NCBI RefSeq assembly: GCF_016921195.1
Contig: NZ_JAFGYF010000003.1
Location: 248,001 to 312,000 of the forward strand
Length of the DNA stretch: 64,000 bases
Reading direction: 5' to 3'
DNA from: Cellulosimicrobium cellulans
GTDB lineage: Bacteria; Actinomycetota; Actinomycetes; Actinomycetales; Cellulomonadaceae
The notes under the pieces are model-generated. The model searched no databases. It was given only the letters and a program-made list of their open reading frames with translations, and was not told the origin of the DNA. The translations under genes were made by a program, and so were the position numbers. Position 1 is the stretch's first letter, and each line of letters starts with the position of its first letter. Positions 44,818 to 54,080 of the stretch are shown here, one piece after another.

Positions 44818-45971
44818 CCACCCAGACCGCTCCCCCGGCCTCGGCCGTGCCGGCCGACGACGCGGCGCGCGCCGACCGACCCGCCCGCCGGGCGCCGTCG
44901 GGCATGCTCGTCCGCGCCCTGGCCGGCATCGCGCTCGTCGCGATCCTCGCGTGCCTCCCGCTGCTGGCGATCCACGTCCCGGGCGTCCTCCCCGGCCCCA
45001 CGTACACGCCCGGCGCGCTGCAGATGATGGCGCTGTGCTGGCTCATCGGCGCGCTCGCGCTGAGCTACCACCTGCTGTTCGGCGTCGCGGGGCTGCTGAG
45101 CTTCGGCCACGCGCTGTACTTCGCCGCCGGCGTCTACGGGCTCGCGATCGTGCTCGACACGACCGAGATCCCGCTCCTGCCCGCCGCGGCGCTCGTGCTC
45201 GTCGGCGGCATCGTGCTCGCGCACGTCGTCGGCGCGATCTCGCTGCGCGTCACCGGGATCTCCTTCGCCATGGTGACGCTCGCGTTCGCCCAGGCCGGCA
45301 ACGTGCTGGTGCGCCGCAACCCCGGCGGCGCGACGGGCGGAGAGGAGGGCCTCGCGCTCGCCACCGGGAACGTCCCCGACGCGCTCGTCGGGGTGCTCAA
45401 CACGCGCAACCTCTACTGGCTCGCGCTCGCCGTGCTCGTCCTGGTCTACCTCGTCGTGCTGTGGGTCGAGCGCTCGCGCGCCGGGCACGTCGCGGCGGCG
45501 ACGCGCGAGAACGAGATGCGCGTGCGCGTGATCGGCGGGCGCCCCTACCTCGTCAAGCTGCTCGTGTTCGTGCTCGCGGCGACGCTCGCGACCGTCGTCG
45601 GGATGGCCTACCTGCTGCTCCAGTCCGGGGCGGTGCCGCGCGCGACGTCGGCCGACTTCACGCTCACGCTGCTCGTCATGGTCGTGCTCGGCGGCGTCGG
45701 CTCCCGGTGGGGCGCGATCGTCGGCGGCGTGCTCTACACGATCCTCGACCAGCGGCTCGGGACGCTCGCGGGCTCCGCGGCCGTCGCCGACCTGCCCGCG
45801 GTGCTGCGCGTGCCCCTCAGCGAGCCGCTGTTCCTCCTCGGGACCCTCTTCGTCCTCGTCGTGATGTTCCTGCCCGGCGGCATCGCCGGTGCCGCGTCGC
45901 GCCTCGCCGCGCGCCGCCGCCCGCGGGAGGATCGGGAGGGAGCCCGCGAGCGCCTCGAGGAGGTGGCATGA
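44814..45971 (+). CDS. ABC importer permease, LivM-like
   Basis: The 385-residue membrane protein has a hydrophilic 30-residue N-terminus, then helices with GVAGLLSFGHALYFAAGVYG and TGISFAMVTLAFAQ, and the segment VMVVLGGVGSRWGAIVGGVL typical of LivM. A charged tail of about 25 residues ends the protein. Its ATG overlaps the LivH-like stop (ATGA), and its own stop overlaps the acyl-CoA synthetase start (ATGA). Confidence 0.94.
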   Translation: MTTQTAPPASAVPADDAARADRPARRAPSGMLVRALAGIALVAILACLPLLAIHVPGVLPGPTYTPGALQMMALCWLIGALALSYHLLFGVAGLLSFGHALYFAAGVYGLAIVLDTTEIPLLPAAALVLVGGIVLAHVVGAISLRVTGISFAMVTLAFAQAGNVLVRRNPGGATGGEEGLALATGNVPDALVGVLNTRNLYWLALAVLVLVYLVVLWVERSRAGHVAAATRENEMRVRVIGGRPYLVKLLVFVLAATLATVVGMAYLLLQSGAVPRATSADFTLTLLVMVVLGGVGSRWGAIVGGVLYTILDQRLGTLAGSAAVADLPAVLRVPLSEPLFLLGTLFVLVVMFLPGGIAGAASRLAARRRPREDREGARERLEEVA

Positions 45972-47563
45972 CGACGACGACGCAGCACTGGCCCGGCGCG
46001 CAGGACGGCCTGCACACCCTCGGGCGCTGGACGCGCGACCGCGCGCTCGCGACGCCGGACCGCGTCGCGGTCGACGACCGGGGCGTCACCCTGCGCTACC
46101 GCGACCTGCACGAGCGCGCGAGCACCCTGGCGACGGCGTTCCGCGAGGCGGGGTACGGCGTCGGGGACCGCGTCGCCACGGTGACGGGCAACAGCGCCGA
46201 CCAGGTCGTGCTGTTCTTCGCGTGCGCGCAGGCGGGGCTCGTCCTCGCGCCGCTCTCGTGGCGCCTGTCCCCCGGCGAGCTCGCGGCCCAGCTCGAGCAG
46301 GCCGACCCGGCGCTCGTGCTCGTCGAGCAGGAGTTCTCCGCCCTGGCGGACGCAGCTCTCGACCGGCTCGTGCTGCCGCCCCGGCGCACCGAGCTGGGCC
46401 GCAGCGGCGTCGAGGCGCGCGTCCCGGCGCCGTCGCGCCGCCCACGCGTCGCCCACGGAGCCGACGGGCCGGCGCCCGCCCCCGAGCGCCGCCCCGTGCG
46501 CGACGACGACCCGCTGCTTCTCGTGTTCACGTCCGGCACGCAGGGCACGCCCAAGGGCGCGCTGCTCACGCACGCGAACTGCTTCTGGACCAACCTCTCG
46601 CTCTCGCGCACGGTCGAGCTGACGAGCCACGACGTCGTGCTGAGCGTGCTGCCGCAGTTCCACGCGGGCGGCTGGAACATCCAGCCCCTGCTCGCGTGGT
46701 GGACCGGCGCGACGGTCGTCCTGGAGCGCACGTTCGAGCCCGAGCGCGTCCTGCAGCTCGTCGCCGAGCGCCGCGTCACGACGATGATGGGCGTGCCGAC
46801 GAACTACCTGCTGCTCGCCGAGCACCCCGGCTTCGCGGACGCCGACCTGTCGTCGCTGCGGCACGCGGTGGTCGGCGGCGCGCCGATGCCCGAGCCGCTG
46901 CTGCGCACGTGGCACCGGCGCGGCGTCGCGCTCTCGCAGGGGTACGGGCTCACGGAGGCCGGGCCCAACGTGCTGTGCCTGCCGGACGACCAGGCGCGCG
47001 AGCGCATCGGGTCCGCCGGGACGCCGTACCCGCACGTCGAGGTCGCGGTCGCCGACCCGGTGACCGGCCGGCACCTCGACGGACCGGCGTCGGGCGAGCT
47101 GCTGGTGCGCGGCCCCGGGGTGTTCGCCGGCTACTTCCGCGACGACGCCGCGACGGCCGCCGTCCTGCACGACGGCTGGCTGCGCACCGGGGACCTCGTC
47201 GAGCGCGACGCCGACGGGTACTACCGCGTGGTCGACCGGATCAAGGACGTCTTCATCGTCGGCGGCGAGAACGTCACGCCGTCGGAGGTGGAGGCCGTGC
47301 TCCGGCGCCACCCCGGCGTCGCGGACGTCGCGGTCGTCGGCGTCCCCGACGACCGGTGGGGCGAGGTCGGCGCGGCGTTCGTCGTCCCGCGCCCGGGCTG
47401 GCCCACCGACGCCGAGGACCTGGAGGCGTTCTGCCGCCGCGAGCTCGCGCACTTCAAGGTCCCGCGCCGCTTCGACCTCGTCCCGTCCCTGCCCCGCACG
47501 TCGCTGCACAAGGTGTCCCGCCGCTCGCTCGCCGAGCGCGTGACCGTCCCGGAGGACTCATGA
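45968..47563 (+). CDS. AMP-dependent acyl-CoA synthetase
   Basis: The 531-residue adenylate-forming ligase has the P-loop LLLVFTSGTQGTPKGALLTH, the core motif SQGYGLTEAGPN, the hinge RTGDLVERDADGYYRVVDR, IVGGENVTPSEVE, and the C-terminal catalytic Lys in SLHKVSRR. It activates a carboxylic acid to its CoA thioester. In this setting 3-hydroxybutyrate, acetoacetate or another released hydroxyacid is likely; chain length cannot be read from sequence. A Pro/Arg-rich insert of about 40 residues lies around 150-185. It provides an ATP-dependent route in parallel to the CoA-transferase. Overlaps both neighbours by ATGA. Confidence 0.9.
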   Translation: MTTTTQHWPGAQDGLHTLGRWTRDRALATPDRVAVDDRGVTLRYRDLHERASTLATAFREAGYGVGDRVATVTGNSADQVVLFFACAQAGLVLAPLSWRLSPGELAAQLEQADPALVLVEQEFSALADAALDRLVLPPRRTELGRSGVEARVPAPSRRPRVAHGADGPAPAPERRPVRDDDPLLLVFTSGTQGTPKGALLTHANCFWTNLSLSRTVELTSHDVVLSVLPQFHAGGWNIQPLLAWWTGATVVLERTFEPERVLQLVAERRVTTMMGVPTNYLLLAEHPGFADADLSSLRHAVVGGAPMPEPLLRTWHRRGVALSQGYGLTEAGPNVLCLPDDQARERIGSAGTPYPHVEVAVADPVTGRHLDGPASGELLVRGPGVFAGYFRDDAATAAVLHDGWLRTGDLVERDADGYYRVVDRIKDVFIVGGENVTPSEVEAVLRRHPGVADVAVVGVPDDRWGEVGAAFVVPRPGWPTDAEDLEAFCRRELAHFKVPRRFDLVPSLPRTSLHKVSRRSLAERVTVPEDS

Positions 47564-48258
47564 GCACCCAGCCCCGCACCGCCCGCGGCAACCGCACGCG
47601 GGCCAAGATCCTCGCCGCGGCCGAGCAGGTGTTCGCCGAGGTCGGGTACCACGACGCGTCGATCGTCAAGATCACCGAGTCCGCGGGCGTCGGGCAGGGC
47701 ACGTTCTACCTGTACTTCGAGTCGAAGATCGACGTGTTCGACGAGCTCGTCGACGACCTCAACCGCCGCGTGCGGCACGCGATGATCGAGGCGAGCTCGC
47801 AGGCGGACACGCGTCTGGCCGCCGAGCGGGCGGGATTCGAGGCGTTCTTCCGCTTCACCGCGGAGCACCCGGCGCTCTACCGGATCGTGCGGCAGGCCGA
47901 GTTCGTCTCGCCCGGCGCGCTGCGTCGGCACTACTCGCGCATCGTCGAGGGTTACATGACGGGCCTCGACAAGGCGCGCGCGAACGGCGAGGTCGGCCAC
48001 CACGTCGACCCGGAGGTCGCCGCATGGGCGCTCATGGGCATCGGCGAGATCGTCGGGATGCGCTGGGTGCTGTGGGGCGGACGCTGGGACGAGGGCGCCG
48101 AGCCGCCGTCGTACGACACGGCGGCCGCCGAGGTCCCCCCGCACGTCTTCGAGCAGACCATGCAGTTCATCGAGCGCGCGCTCGCCGCGCCGCGGGCCGC
48201 TCCACCGACCGGGACCGAACCCGCGACCACGACCGACACCGAAGGAGACGCGCGATGA
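47560..48258 (+). CDS. TetR/AcrR family regulator of the operon
   Basis: The 232-residue protein carries the N-terminal TetR helix-turn-helix (RAKILAAAEQVFAEVGYHDA, then ITESAGVGQGTFYLYFESK) and a helical ligand domain. An unstructured Pro/Thr-rich tail of about 25 residues follows. It lies inside the operon, overlapping both neighbours by ATGA, so it would be autoregulated along with the pathway. Candidate operators are the two 17-bp repeats at 41019 and 41116. The inducer may be a CoA ester or 3-hydroxybutyrate, which is speculation. Confidence 0.93.
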   Translation: MSTQPRTARGNRTRAKILAAAEQVFAEVGYHDASIVKITESAGVGQGTFYLYFESKIDVFDELVDDLNRRVRHAMIEASSQADTRLAAERAGFEAFFRFTAEHPALYRIVRQAEFVSPGALRRHYSRIVEGYMTGLDKARANGEVGHHVDPEVAAWALMGIGEIVGMRWVLWGGRWDEGAEPPSYDTAAAEVPPHVFEQTMQFIERALAAPRAAPPTGTEPATTTDTEGDAR

Positions 48259-49049
48259 CCGTCGCCGCCACCGTCCCCGCAGGCAACCCGGCCGGACCCG
48301 GCGCCCCGACGCTCGCCGGGCGCCGCGCGCTCGTCACGGGCGGCGCGAGCGGCATCGGCGCGGCGTGCGCGCGCGAGCTCGCCGCGCGCGGCGCGCACGT
48401 GACCGTCGCCGACGTCGACCCCGACGGCGCGCAGCGCCTCGCGGACGAGCTCGGCGGCGAGGCGTGGGTCGTGGACCTCGCCGACACGCGCGCGCTCGAC
48501 GACCTCTCGCTCGACGTCGACGTGCTCGTCAACAACGCGGGCGTGCAGCGCGTGAGCCCCATCGAGGACTTCCGCCCCGACGACTTCCGCCTGCTGCACG
48601 CGATCATGCTCGAGGCACCGTTCCTCCTGGTCCGGGCCGCGCTCCCGGGGATGTACGCGCGCGGGTTCGGCCGCGTCGTCAACGTGTCGTCCGTGCACGG
48701 CCTCGTCGCGTCGCCGTTCAAGTCGGCGTACGTGTCCGCGAAGCACGGGCTCGAGGGCCTGTCCAAGGTGACGGCGCTCGAGGGCGGCCCGCACGGCGTG
48801 ACGAGCGTGTGCGTCAACCCCGGGTACGTCCGGACGCCGCTCGTGGAGAAGCAGATCGCGGACCAGGCGCGCGTGCACGGCATCCCGGAGCCCGAGGTGC
48901 TCGCGACCGTGCTCCTCGCCGAGTCCGCGGTGAAGCGGCTCGTCGAGCCGGAGGAGGTCGCGTCGCTCGTCGGCTGGCTCACCGGCCCGGACGCGGCGAT
49001 GGTCTCGGGGGCCTCGTGGACGATCGACGGCGGCTGGAGCGCGCGGTGA
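48255..49049 (+). CDS. bdhA: 3-Hydroxybutyrate dehydrogenase (short-chain dehydrogenase)
   Basis: The 264-residue SDR enzyme oxidises (R)-3-hydroxybutyrate to acetoacetate with NAD+. It has the cofactor motif TGGASGIG, NNAGVQ, the catalytic Ser in VNVSSVHGLVASPFKSAY with YVSAKHG (Tyr-xxx-Lys), and the family-specific HAIMLEAPFLLVRAALPGMY and NPGYVRTPLVEKQIADQA, which distinguish 3-hydroxybutyrate dehydrogenases from other SDRs. ATG overlaps the tetR stop. It supplies acetoacetate to the CoA-transferase encoded downstream. Confidence 0.94.
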   Translation: MTVAATVPAGNPAGPGAPTLAGRRALVTGGASGIGAACARELAARGAHVTVADVDPDGAQRLADELGGEAWVVDLADTRALDDLSLDVDVLVNNAGVQRVSPIEDFRPDDFRLLHAIMLEAPFLLVRAALPGMYARGFGRVVNVSSVHGLVASPFKSAYVSAKHGLEGLSKVTALEGGPHGVTSVCVNPGYVRTPLVEKQIADQARVHGIPEPEVLATVLLAESAVKRLVEPEEVASLVGWLTGPDAAMVSGASWTIDGGWSAR

Positions 49050-50107
49050 CCGCGGCGACGACCACGCCGGACGACGTCACCGCCGCGCCCCACACCTACG
49101 CGACGCTCGACGTCCCCGTCGCCGGCGGGCGGCTGCGCGTCGGGGTCTGGGACCCGGTCGGCCCGCACGCACCCGAGCCGGGCGCCCGGCCCGAAGGCGG
49201 CACGCGCCCCGCGCGCGACGCCGTCCCGACCGTCCTCGCCGTGCACGGCATCACGGCGTCGCACCGCGCGTGGCCGGCGGTCGTCGCGGCCCTGCCGGGC
49301 GTGCGCGTCGTCGCGCCCGACCTGCGCGGCCGCGGGCGCAGCAACGCGCTGCCCGGCCCGTACGGCATGGGCGCGCACGCCGACGACCTCGCCGCCGTGC
49401 TCGACGCGCTGGGCGTCGAGAGCGTCGTCGCGCTCGGGCACTCGATGGGGGCGTTCGTGTCCGTCGTGCTCGCGCACCGCTACCCGGGCCGCGTCTCGCG
49501 CCTCGTGCTCGTCGACGGCGGCATCCCGCTCCCGCCCCCGGCGGGCCTGCCCCCGGACGCCGACCACGACGAGGTCCTGCGGGCGCTGCTCGGCCCGGCC
49601 GTCGAGCGCCTCGAGCGCACGTTCGCCGACCGCGAGGAGTACCGCGGCTTCTGGCGCGCGCACCCCGCGTTCGCGAGCGCGTGGGACGAGCCGTGGGGCG
49701 ACGTCGTCGCGGGCTACGTCGACTACGACCTCGTCGGCGAGGCGCCCGCGCTGCGCCCGGCGTCGTCGGGTGCGGCGGTCTCCGCCGACTCGCTCGAGCT
49801 CTACGAGGGCGGGCCGCTCGCGGACGCGCTCGCGGGCGACCGCCCGCTCGACGTGCCGCTCGTGCTGCTGCGCGCGCCGCGCGGCCTGCTCGACGAGCCC
49901 GAGGCCCTCTACTCCCCCGAGCACCTCGCCGCGTGGCGCGCGCGGCTGCCGGGGCTGCGCACGCGCGACGTAGCGGGTATCAATCACTACACGATCATCA
50001 TGAGCCCGCCCGGCGTCGAGGCCGTCGCGGGCGAGACCCTGCGGGCCCTGGCCGTCGTCACGAGCGACGGACACGGACCGGCGAGTGACGAGGAGGTCAC
50101 GGCATGA
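49046..50107 (+). CDS. Alpha/beta hydrolase 1 of the 3-hydroxybutyrate operon
   Basis: The 353-residue alpha/beta-hydrolase fold protein has an oxyanion region LAVHGITASHRAWP, nucleophile elbow GHSMGAF and a C-terminal His in GINHYTIIM. There is no signal peptide, so it acts in the cytoplasm. Its place between the dehydrogenase and CoA-transferase genes suggests cleavage of imported 3-hydroxybutyrate oligomers or of a related ester. The family is too broad for a firm substrate. It starts with GTG in a GTGA overlap and ends in an ATGA overlap. Confidence 0.88.
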   Translation: MTAATTTPDDVTAAPHTYATLDVPVAGGRLRVGVWDPVGPHAPEPGARPEGGTRPARDAVPTVLAVHGITASHRAWPAVVAALPGVRVVAPDLRGRGRSNALPGPYGMGAHADDLAAVLDALGVESVVALGHSMGAFVSVVLAHRYPGRVSRLVLVDGGIPLPPPAGLPPDADHDEVLRALLGPAVERLERTFADREEYRGFWRAHPAFASAWDEPWGDVVAGYVDYDLVGEAPALRPASSGAAVSADSLELYEGGPLADALAGDRPLDVPLVLLRAPRGLLDEPEALYSPEHLAAWRARLPGLRTRDVAGINHYTIIMSPPGVEAVAGETLRALAVVTSDGHGPASDEEVTA

Positions 50108-50946
50108 GCCCCACGATCGCGTCCCCACGAGGGACCGGGTTGGACAAGGTGGTCGCGTCCGCGGCCGAGGCCGTCGCGGACGTGCCCGACGGCGCGTCGC
50201 TCGCCGTCGGCGGGTTCGGCCTGTGCGGCAACCCGATCGCGCTCATCGAGGCGCTGCTCGCGCAGGGCACGCGCGACCTGTGGGTCGTGAGCAACAACTG
50301 CGGCGTCGACGACTGGGGCCTGGGCGTCCTGCTCGGCGCGGGCCGCATCCGCAAGATGACGAGCTCGTACGTCGGGGAGAACAAGGAGTTCGAGCGGCAG
50401 TTCCTCTCGGGCGAGCTCGAGCTGGAGCTCACGCCGCAGGGCACGCTCGCGGAGAAGCTGCGCGCCGGGGGCGCGGGCATCGCCGGGTTCTGGACCCGCA
50501 CCGGCGTCGGCACGCAGGTCGCCGAGGGCGGCCTGCCCCAGCGGTACGACGGCGCGGGCGGCGTCGCGCAGGCGAGCGCACCCAAGGAGGTGCGCACGTT
50601 CGGCGTCGGTCCGCGCGGCCGCGACGGGTCGTACGCCGACGAGGCGGAGTTCGTCCTGGAGGACGCGATCACGACCGACTACGCGCTCGTGCACGCCCTG
50701 CGCGGGGACCGGCACGGCAACCTCGTGTTCCACCGCTCGGCCCGCAACTTCTCCCCGCTCGCCGCGATGGCGGGCCGCGTGTGCGTCGCGCAGGTCGAGG
50801 AGCTCGTCGAGCCCGGCGAGATCGACCCCGACGCCGTCCACCTGCCCGGCGTCTTCGTGCACCGCGTCGTCGAGGTGGGTCCCGACGCGCCCAAGCGCAT
50901 CGAGCGCCGCACGGTCCGCCCGTCCGTGACCACCCAGGAGGGCTGA
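50104..50946 (+). CDS. scoA: 3-Oxoacid CoA-transferase subunit A
   Basis: The 280-residue family I CoA-transferase alpha subunit has the CoA-binding region VGGFGLCGNPIALIEALL, then NNCGVDDWGLGVLL and GFWTRTGVGTQVAEGG. It is somewhat longer than most ScoA proteins (about 235), mainly because of an Arg/Gly-containing insert near residues 150-185. With subunit B it transfers CoA from succinyl-CoA to acetoacetate, giving acetoacetyl-CoA. ATG overlaps the upstream hydrolase stop. Confidence 0.93.
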   Translation: MSPTIASPRGTGLDKVVASAAEAVADVPDGASLAVGGFGLCGNPIALIEALLAQGTRDLWVVSNNCGVDDWGLGVLLGAGRIRKMTSSYVGENKEFERQFLSGELELELTPQGTLAEKLRAGGAGIAGFWTRTGVGTQVAEGGLPQRYDGAGGVAQASAPKEVRTFGVGPRGRDGSYADEAEFVLEDAITTDYALVHALRGDRHGNLVFHRSARNFSPLAAMAGRVCVAQVEELVEPGEIDPDAVHLPGVFVHRVVEVGPDAPKRIERRTVRPSVTTQEG

Positions 50947-50949
50947 AGC

Positions 50950-51654
50950 ATGCCGCTCACCCGCGACGAGATGGCCGCGCGCGCCGCGCGCGAGCTCCAG
51001 GACGGCTGGTACGTGAACCTCGGCATCGGTCTGCCGACGCTCGTGCCCAACCACGTGCCCGCCGACAAGCACCTCGTGCTGCAGTCGGAGAACGGGATCC
51101 TCGGCGTCGGGCCGTACCCGACCGAGGACGCCGTCGACCCCGACCTCATCAACGCCGGCAAGGAGACCGTCACCGTCCTGCCGGGCGCCGCGTTCTTCGA
51201 CTCCGCACTGAGCTTCGGCATGATCCGCGGCGGCAAGATCGACGCCGCGATCCTCGGCGGCATGCAGGTCTCGGAGACGGGCGACCTCGCCAACTGGATG
51301 ATCCCCGGCAAGATGGTCAAGGGCCCCGGCGGCGCGATGGACCTCGTGCACGGGGCCGCGCGCGTGATCGTGCTCATGGAGCACGTGGCGCGCGACGGGT
51401 CGCCCAAGATCCTGCGCTCGTGCTCGCTCCCGCTCACGGGGCGTGGGGTCGTGCATCGCGTCATCACCGACCTCGCGGTGATCGACGTGACGCCCGACGG
51501 GCTCGTGCTGCGCGAGACCGCGCCCGGCGTGAGCGTCGACGACGTCCGCGCCGCGACCGAGCCCGACCTCGCCGTCGCGCTCGACGACGCCCCGCTCGAC
51601 GTCACCGACGCCCGGCCGGGACCGTCCACGCAGGCCGCGGGGACGCCCTCGTGA
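50950..51654 (+). CDS. scoB: 3-Oxoacid CoA-transferase subunit B
   Basis: The 234-residue beta subunit contains the catalytic Glu in [14 protein letters not shown], with [20 protein letters not shown] before it and the substrate region [20 protein letters not shown] after it. It starts 3 bases after scoA with GAGGGCTGAAG as a plausible ribosome binding site and ends in a GTGA overlap. Together with ScoA it completes the step from acetoacetate to acetoacetyl-CoA. Confidence 0.95.
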   Translation: MPLTRDEMAARAARELQDGWYVNLGIGLPTLVPNHVPADKHLVLQSENGILGVGPYPTEDAVDPDLINAGKETVTVLPGAAFFDSALSFGMIRGGKIDAAILGGMQVSETGDLANWMIPGKMVKGPGGAMDLVHGAARVIVLMEHVARDGSPKILRSCSLPLTGRGVVHRVITDLAVIDVTPDGLVLRETAPGVSVDDVRAATEPDLAVALDDAPLDVTDARPGPSTQAAGTPS

Positions 51655-52802
51655 CGCGCGACGTGCTGCGGCGCGACGTCACGACCCCGCGCGGGCGCGA
51701 GCACGTGCGCGAGGTCGCCCCCGACACCGCGGCGCGCGCGACCGTGCTCCTCGTGCACGGCAACTGCTCGTCGTCGGCGTTCTTCCACCCGCTGCTGCAG
51801 GCGCTCCCCGCCGACGTGCGCGGCGTCGCCGTCGACCTGCGCGGGTACGGCGACGCCGAGGTGCGCCCCGTCGACGCGACGCGCGGCGTGCGCGACTACG
51901 CGGACGACGTCGCGGCCGTCGTCGACGCGCTCGACCTCGCGCACCCGCTCGTCGCCGTCGCGCACTCCGCCGGGGCGGGGGTCGTGCTCCAGCTCGCGAC
52001 CGACCGGCCCGACCTGTTCGACGCGGTCCTCCTCGAGGCACCCATGTCGCCGTACGGGTTCGGCGGCACGCGCGACGTCGACGGCACGTCCCTGTCGCCC
52101 GACTTCGCGGGCTCGGGCGGCGGGACGGCGAACCCCGCGTTCGTCGCGGCGCTCGCGGCGGGCGACCGCAGCGAGGACGCCGGGTCGCCCCGCGACGTGC
52201 TGCGCCGGTTCTACGTCGCCGACCCCGCCTCGTTCGGCGAGCCGCTCGGCGAGCTGGAGGAGCTCCTGCTCGACTCCGTGCTCTCCACGCGCACGGGCGA
52301 CGACAACTACCCGGGCGACCGGACGACGTCGGGCACGTGGCCCGGCGTGGCCCCCGGGACGCGCGGCATGAACAACGCGATCAGCGCGAAGTACTGCGAC
52401 CTGTCCGGCTTCGCGACGTCCGGCGCGACGGCACCCGTGCTGTGGGTGCGCGGCGACGCCGACGCGATCGTCTCGGACGCGTCGCTGTTCGACCTCGCGC
52501 AGCTCGGCGCGCTCGGCGCGGTCCCCGGCTGGCCGGGTGCCGAGACGCACCCGCCGCAGCCCATGGTGGCCCAGACCCGGGCCGTCCTGGACGCCTACGC
52601 GGCCGCCGGCGGGAGGTACCGTGAAGAGGTGCGGCCCGGCGTCGGGCACAGCCCGCACCTCGAGGAGCCTGACGTGTTCCTCGAGCTCCTGCTCGGGCTC
52701 GTGGACGGCGCCGTCGCCCGCACGACCACCGCACGAGCGGGCGCCACACCCCCGGCACCCGCGCAGACAGAGCCGTCCGCACCCCTGGAGGTCCAGCCGT
52801 GA
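51651..52802 (+). CDS. Alpha/beta hydrolase 2 of the 3-hydroxybutyrate operon
   Basis: The 383-residue cytoplasmic alpha/beta hydrolase has an oxyanion region [17 protein letters not shown], nucleophile elbow AHSAGAG, acid [10 protein letters not shown] and His in [14 protein letters not shown]. The first Gly of the usual G-x-S-x-G elbow is Ala here. It could be the intracellular 3-hydroxybutyrate oligomer hydrolase of the pathway; that role is inferred from context only. GTG start in a GTGA overlap with scoB, and a GTGA overlap with the thiolase gene. Confidence 0.87.
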   Translation: MTRDVLRRDVTTPRGREHVREVAPDTAARATVLLVHGNCSSSAFFHPLLQALPADVRGVAVDLRGYGDAEVRPVDATRGVRDYADDVAAVVDALDLAHPLVAVAHSAGAGVVLQLATDRPDLFDAVLLEAPMSPYGFGGTRDVDGTSLSPDFAGSGGGTANPAFVAALAAGDRSEDAGSPRDVLRRFYVADPASFGEPLGELEELLLDSVLSTRTGDDNYPGDRTTSGTWPGVAPGTRGMNNAISAKYCDLSGFATSGATAPVLWVRGDADAIVSDASLFDLAQLGALGAVPGWPGAETHPPQPMVAQTRAVLDAYAAAGGRYREEVRPGVGHSPHLEEPDVFLELLLGLVDGAVARTTTARAGATPPAPAQTEPSAPLEVQP

Positions 52803-54016
52803 GCACCACCACCCCCGTCTCTCCCGCCGCCCGCCCGGACGACGTCGTGATCGTCGCGGCCGCCCGCACGCCCCAGGGCCGGCTCAAGGGCTCGCTCGCC
52901 GCGCTGACCGCCGTCGAGCTCGGCGCCGTCGCCGCACGCGCCGCGATCGAGCGCTCGGGCCTCGGCGCGGACGCCGTCGACGCCGTGGTGTTCGGCCAGG
53001 TGCTCCAGGCCGGGGCCGGGCAGAACCCCGCCCGCCAGACGGCGGCCGGGGCCGGCGTCGGCTGGGACGTGCCCGCCGTGACGGTGAACAAGGTGTGCCT
53101 GTCCGGCCTCACCGCCGTCATCGACGGGACGCGGATGATCCGCTCCGGCGAGGCGGAGGTCGTGCTCGTCGGCGGCCAGGAGTCCATGACCAACGCCCCG
53201 CACCTGCTCCCCGGGTCGCGCGCCGGGTTCGCGTTCGGCGACGCGACGCTCGTCGACGCCGTCGCGCGCGACGGTCTCACCGACGCGTTCGACCGCGCCT
53301 CCATGGGTGCCTCGACCGAGCGCACCAACGTGGGCGACGTGTTCGTGTCGCGCGAGGAGCAGGACGCCGTCGCGGCGGCCTCGCACCAGCGCGCCGCGGC
53401 CGCGGCGAAGGACGGCCTCTTCGACGCCGAGCTCGCCCCCGTGAGCGTCCCGCAGCGCCGCGGTGAGCCGGTCGAGGTGCGCGACGACGAGGGTGTGCGC
53501 CCCGACACGACCGTCGAGGGGCTCGCGCGCCTGCGCCCCGCGTTCGACCCCGAGGGCACCATCACCGCGGGCAACGCGTCGCAGATCTCCGACGGCGCCG
53601 CCGCGCTCGTGCTCACCACCCGGGCCCGGGCAGAGTCCGCGGGCGCGCCCGTGCTCGCGACCGTCCGCGCGTGGGGCCAGGTCGCCGGACCGGACACGTC
53701 GCTGCACTCCCAGCCGGCGCGCGCGATCCGGCAGGCCCTCGACCGCGCCGGCTGGACGGTCGACGACCTCGACCTCGTCGAGATCAACGAGGCGTTCGCG
53801 ACCGTCGTCGCGGTCTCCACGCGCGTGCTCGGCGTCTCGCCGGAGATCGTCAACGTCCACGGCGGCGGCATCTCGCTCGGCCACCCCATCGGGGCGTCGG
53901 GCGCCCGCCTCGCGGTCCACGCGGCGCACGAGCTCGCGCGCCGCGGCGGCGGTCGCGTCGCCGTCGGGCTGTGCGGCGGGGGCGGCCAGGGAGAGGCGCT
54001 GCTGCTGGAGGCCTGA
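52799..54016 (+). CDS. atoB: Acetyl-CoA acetyltransferase (thiolase)
   Basis: The 405-residue thiolase has the acylated Cys in NKVCLSGLTAV, followed by QESMTNAPHLLPG, NEAFA, the His in GHPIGASGAR and the second catalytic Cys in GLCGGGGQGEA. It splits acetoacetyl-CoA into two acetyl-CoA, the last step of 3-hydroxybutyrate breakdown. It is the last gene of the operon; 64 bases separate it from the next gene, which has its own -10 box. Confidence 0.96.
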   Translation: MSTTTPVSPAARPDDVVIVAAARTPQGRLKGSLAALTAVELGAVAARAAIERSGLGADAVDAVVFGQVLQAGAGQNPARQTAAGAGVGWDVPAVTVNKVCLSGLTAVIDGTRMIRSGEAEVVLVGGQESMTNAPHLLPGSRAGFAFGDATLVDAVARDGLTDAFDRASMGASTERTNVGDVFVSREEQDAVAAASHQRAAAAAKDGLFDAELAPVSVPQRRGEPVEVRDDEGVRPDTTVEGLARLRPAFDPEGTITAGNASQISDGAAALVLTTRARAESAGAPVLATVRAWGQVAGPDTSLHSQPARAIRQALDRAGWTVDDLDLVEINEAFATVVAVSTRVLGVSPEIVNVHGGGISLGHPIGASGARLAVHAAHELARRGGGRVAVGLCGGGGQGEALLLEA

Positions 54017-54080
54017 CGGTCCTCGTCGGGCGCGGCCGGTTCGAGAGGACGGTTCGAGGTGCCTCGCCTACGCTCGCGAT

